64,000 nucleotides of DNA from CAUPWF01 sp036656795 (GTDB lineage: Bacteria; Bacillota; Clostridia; Lachnospirales; Lachnospiraceae), in contig JAVXHR010000002.1 of NCBI GenBank assembly GCA_036656795.1, forward strand, positions 107,551 through 171,550, read 5' to 3'. Of this stretch, positions 63,166-64,000 are shown piece after piece (the first letter of the stretch is position 1; every line of letters begins with the position of its first letter). The translations under genes and the position numbers were made by a program. The notes under the pieces were generated by a model, which was given only the letters and a program-made list of their open reading frames with translations, did no database searches and had not been told where the DNA came from.

Positions 63166-64000
63166 TTACATCTTCGGCATGTTCTCAAGATCTTTTAACT
63201 TAAACTTTGCAATCAAATCTTTAAACAACTGTGCCTGTCCACTTAGTTCTTCACTTGCTGCTGCACTTTCCTCTGCTGTGGCTGAGTTCGTCTGAACAAC
63301 ACTGGAAACTTGTTCCACCCCGGTTGCTATCTGTGTGGCTCCATCTGCTTGTTCTACAGAAGATTGTGCAATTTCTAAAATCATCTCATTGACTCTGCCT
63401 GCCTTTTCAGCAACAATATGTAGTGATTTCGCTGTATCTTCTACAATATCAACTCCCCTAGCCACTGCAATCGATGTTCCACTAATAAGCTCTGTTGTAT
63501 TCTTAGCAGCATCTGCTGATTTCTGGGCAAGATTACGAACCTCATCTGCCACAACCGCGAATCCTTTTCCCGCTTTTCCTGCTCTGGCTGCTTCTATTGC
63601 TGCATTTAGTGCAAGAATATTTGTCTGAAATGCAATGTCATCAATTGTTTTAATAATCTTACTGATTTCTTCTGATTTTTGAGCAATATCTTCCATTGCC
63701 TCTGTCATATCTCGCATCTTAGCATTGCTGTTGACAACTTCCCCACCTGCTTCTTTCGAAAGCTCACTGGCTTCATTTGCCTGACTGGAATTTTCTTTAA
63801 TCTTGGATGACATCTCCGTAATCGTTGCCGAGAGTTCTTCTATACTACTTGCCTGTTCCGTAGCACCTTGTGATAGCTCTTGTGCGCCTGCAGATACTTG
63901 ATCTGCTCCGTTTGCCACTTGGTCGGAAGAAATTCTAATATTGGCAAGTGTCTCACTCAAAGAAACAATAATCTTCACCATGGAATTCTCTACCTGCTTA
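63166..64000 (-). CDS. Methyl-accepting chemotaxis protein (partial, N-terminus beyond right edge)
   Basis: C-terminal 277 codons of a second chemoreceptor, open to the window edge; the Met at 63981 is internal. It has the same signalling hairpin tip (DDIAFQTNILALNAAIEAARAGKAGKG). The gene ends 59 bp before the first chemoreceptor gene; no terminator is evident, so the two may be co-transcribed. They look like a tandem duplication with diverged sensors. Confidence 0.93.
   Translation of the reverse strand, partial: KQVENSMVKIIVSLSETLANIRISSDQVANGADQVSAGAQELSQGATEQASSIEELSATITEMSSKIKENSSQANEASELSKEAGGEVVNSNAKMRDMTEAMEDIAQKSEEISKIIKTIDDIAFQTNILALNAAIEAARAGKAGKGFAVVADEVRNLAQKSADAAKNTTELISGTSIAVARGVDIVEDTAKSLHIVAEKAGRVNEMILEIAQSSVEQADGATQIATGVEQVSSVVQTNSATAEESAAASEELSGQAQLFKDLIAKFKLKDLENMPKM

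Overview
The window is low-GC DNA whose gene content and order fit a spore-forming anaerobic Clostridia, most likely a Lachnospiraceae. Evidence includes the sporulation genes spoIIP, gpr and spoIVA, the rimP-nusA-ylxR-ylxQ-infB-rbfA-nrnA-truB-ribF order, a GGGtGRT protein gene, an AraC-type two-component system flanking a sugar ABC importer, and chemotaxis receptors. Nearly all genes lie on the minus strand. The plus-strand genes are rpsT, rqcH, a small membrane protein, pyrBI, a cation-efflux gene and one ABC importer pair. I recognise no phage, IS element, tRNA or CRISPR array. The species call is inference from gene content.

Layout. 1-5701: sugar-uptake locus (sensor kinase, binding lipoprotein, two permeases, response regulator cut by the left edge). 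5784-18505: pnp and rpsO, each with its own signals, then the transcription/translation cluster rimP to ribF with a Na/phosphate cotransporter gene at its end. 18510-25006: topoisomerase IV pair, spoIIP and gpr. 25069-28300: rpsT, a phosphoribosyltransferase-like gene, a 33-bp tandem repeat array with a very long hairpin, and ilvC/ilvN. 28405-33944: corA, a Uup-type ABC-F ATPase, a tyrosine-phosphatase-like gene, and the GGGtGRT/NifU-like pair. 34035-39700: an operon running yicC-gmk-rpoZ-rimO-pgsA-pncC-GNAT fusion. 39826-46498: rqcH, a DUF815 ATPase with chorismate mutase, a CmpB-like membrane protein, pyrBI, RNase P RNA, rnhA and a MoaB-like gene. 46748-50923: spoIVA, a CDF transporter and a sodium-solute symporter. 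50928-58866: an argH-asd-ppk1-topB-hexapeptide protein-mgsA operon. 58884-64000: queH, a two-gene ABC importer lacking a binding protein, and two chemoreceptors, the second cut by the right edge.

How the parts work together. The kinase and regulator very probably switch on the sugar importer between them, and a terminator after the binding-protein gene should make binding protein more abundant than permease. The rimP-infB cluster couples transcription elongation to ribosome maturation; its promoter is followed by a terminator-like hairpin before rimP, as expected for attenuation. YlxR and RNase P RNA, proposed partners in Bacillus, are both encoded here. Several ORFs open upstream of the true start; I moved pnp, rimP, parE, gpr, rpsT, the GGGtGRT and NifU-like genes, rqcH, queH and the ABC ATPase to starts with a Shine-Dalgarno site.

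The least explained sequence is 26308-26611: six head-to-tail 33-bp units, a short hairpin, and a nearly perfect hairpin of about 33 bp whose arms carry the same CAGCCTCCC core as the repeat unit. The GGGtGRT/NifU-like operon and the GNAT-membrane-extracellular fusion are the least understood protein systems.
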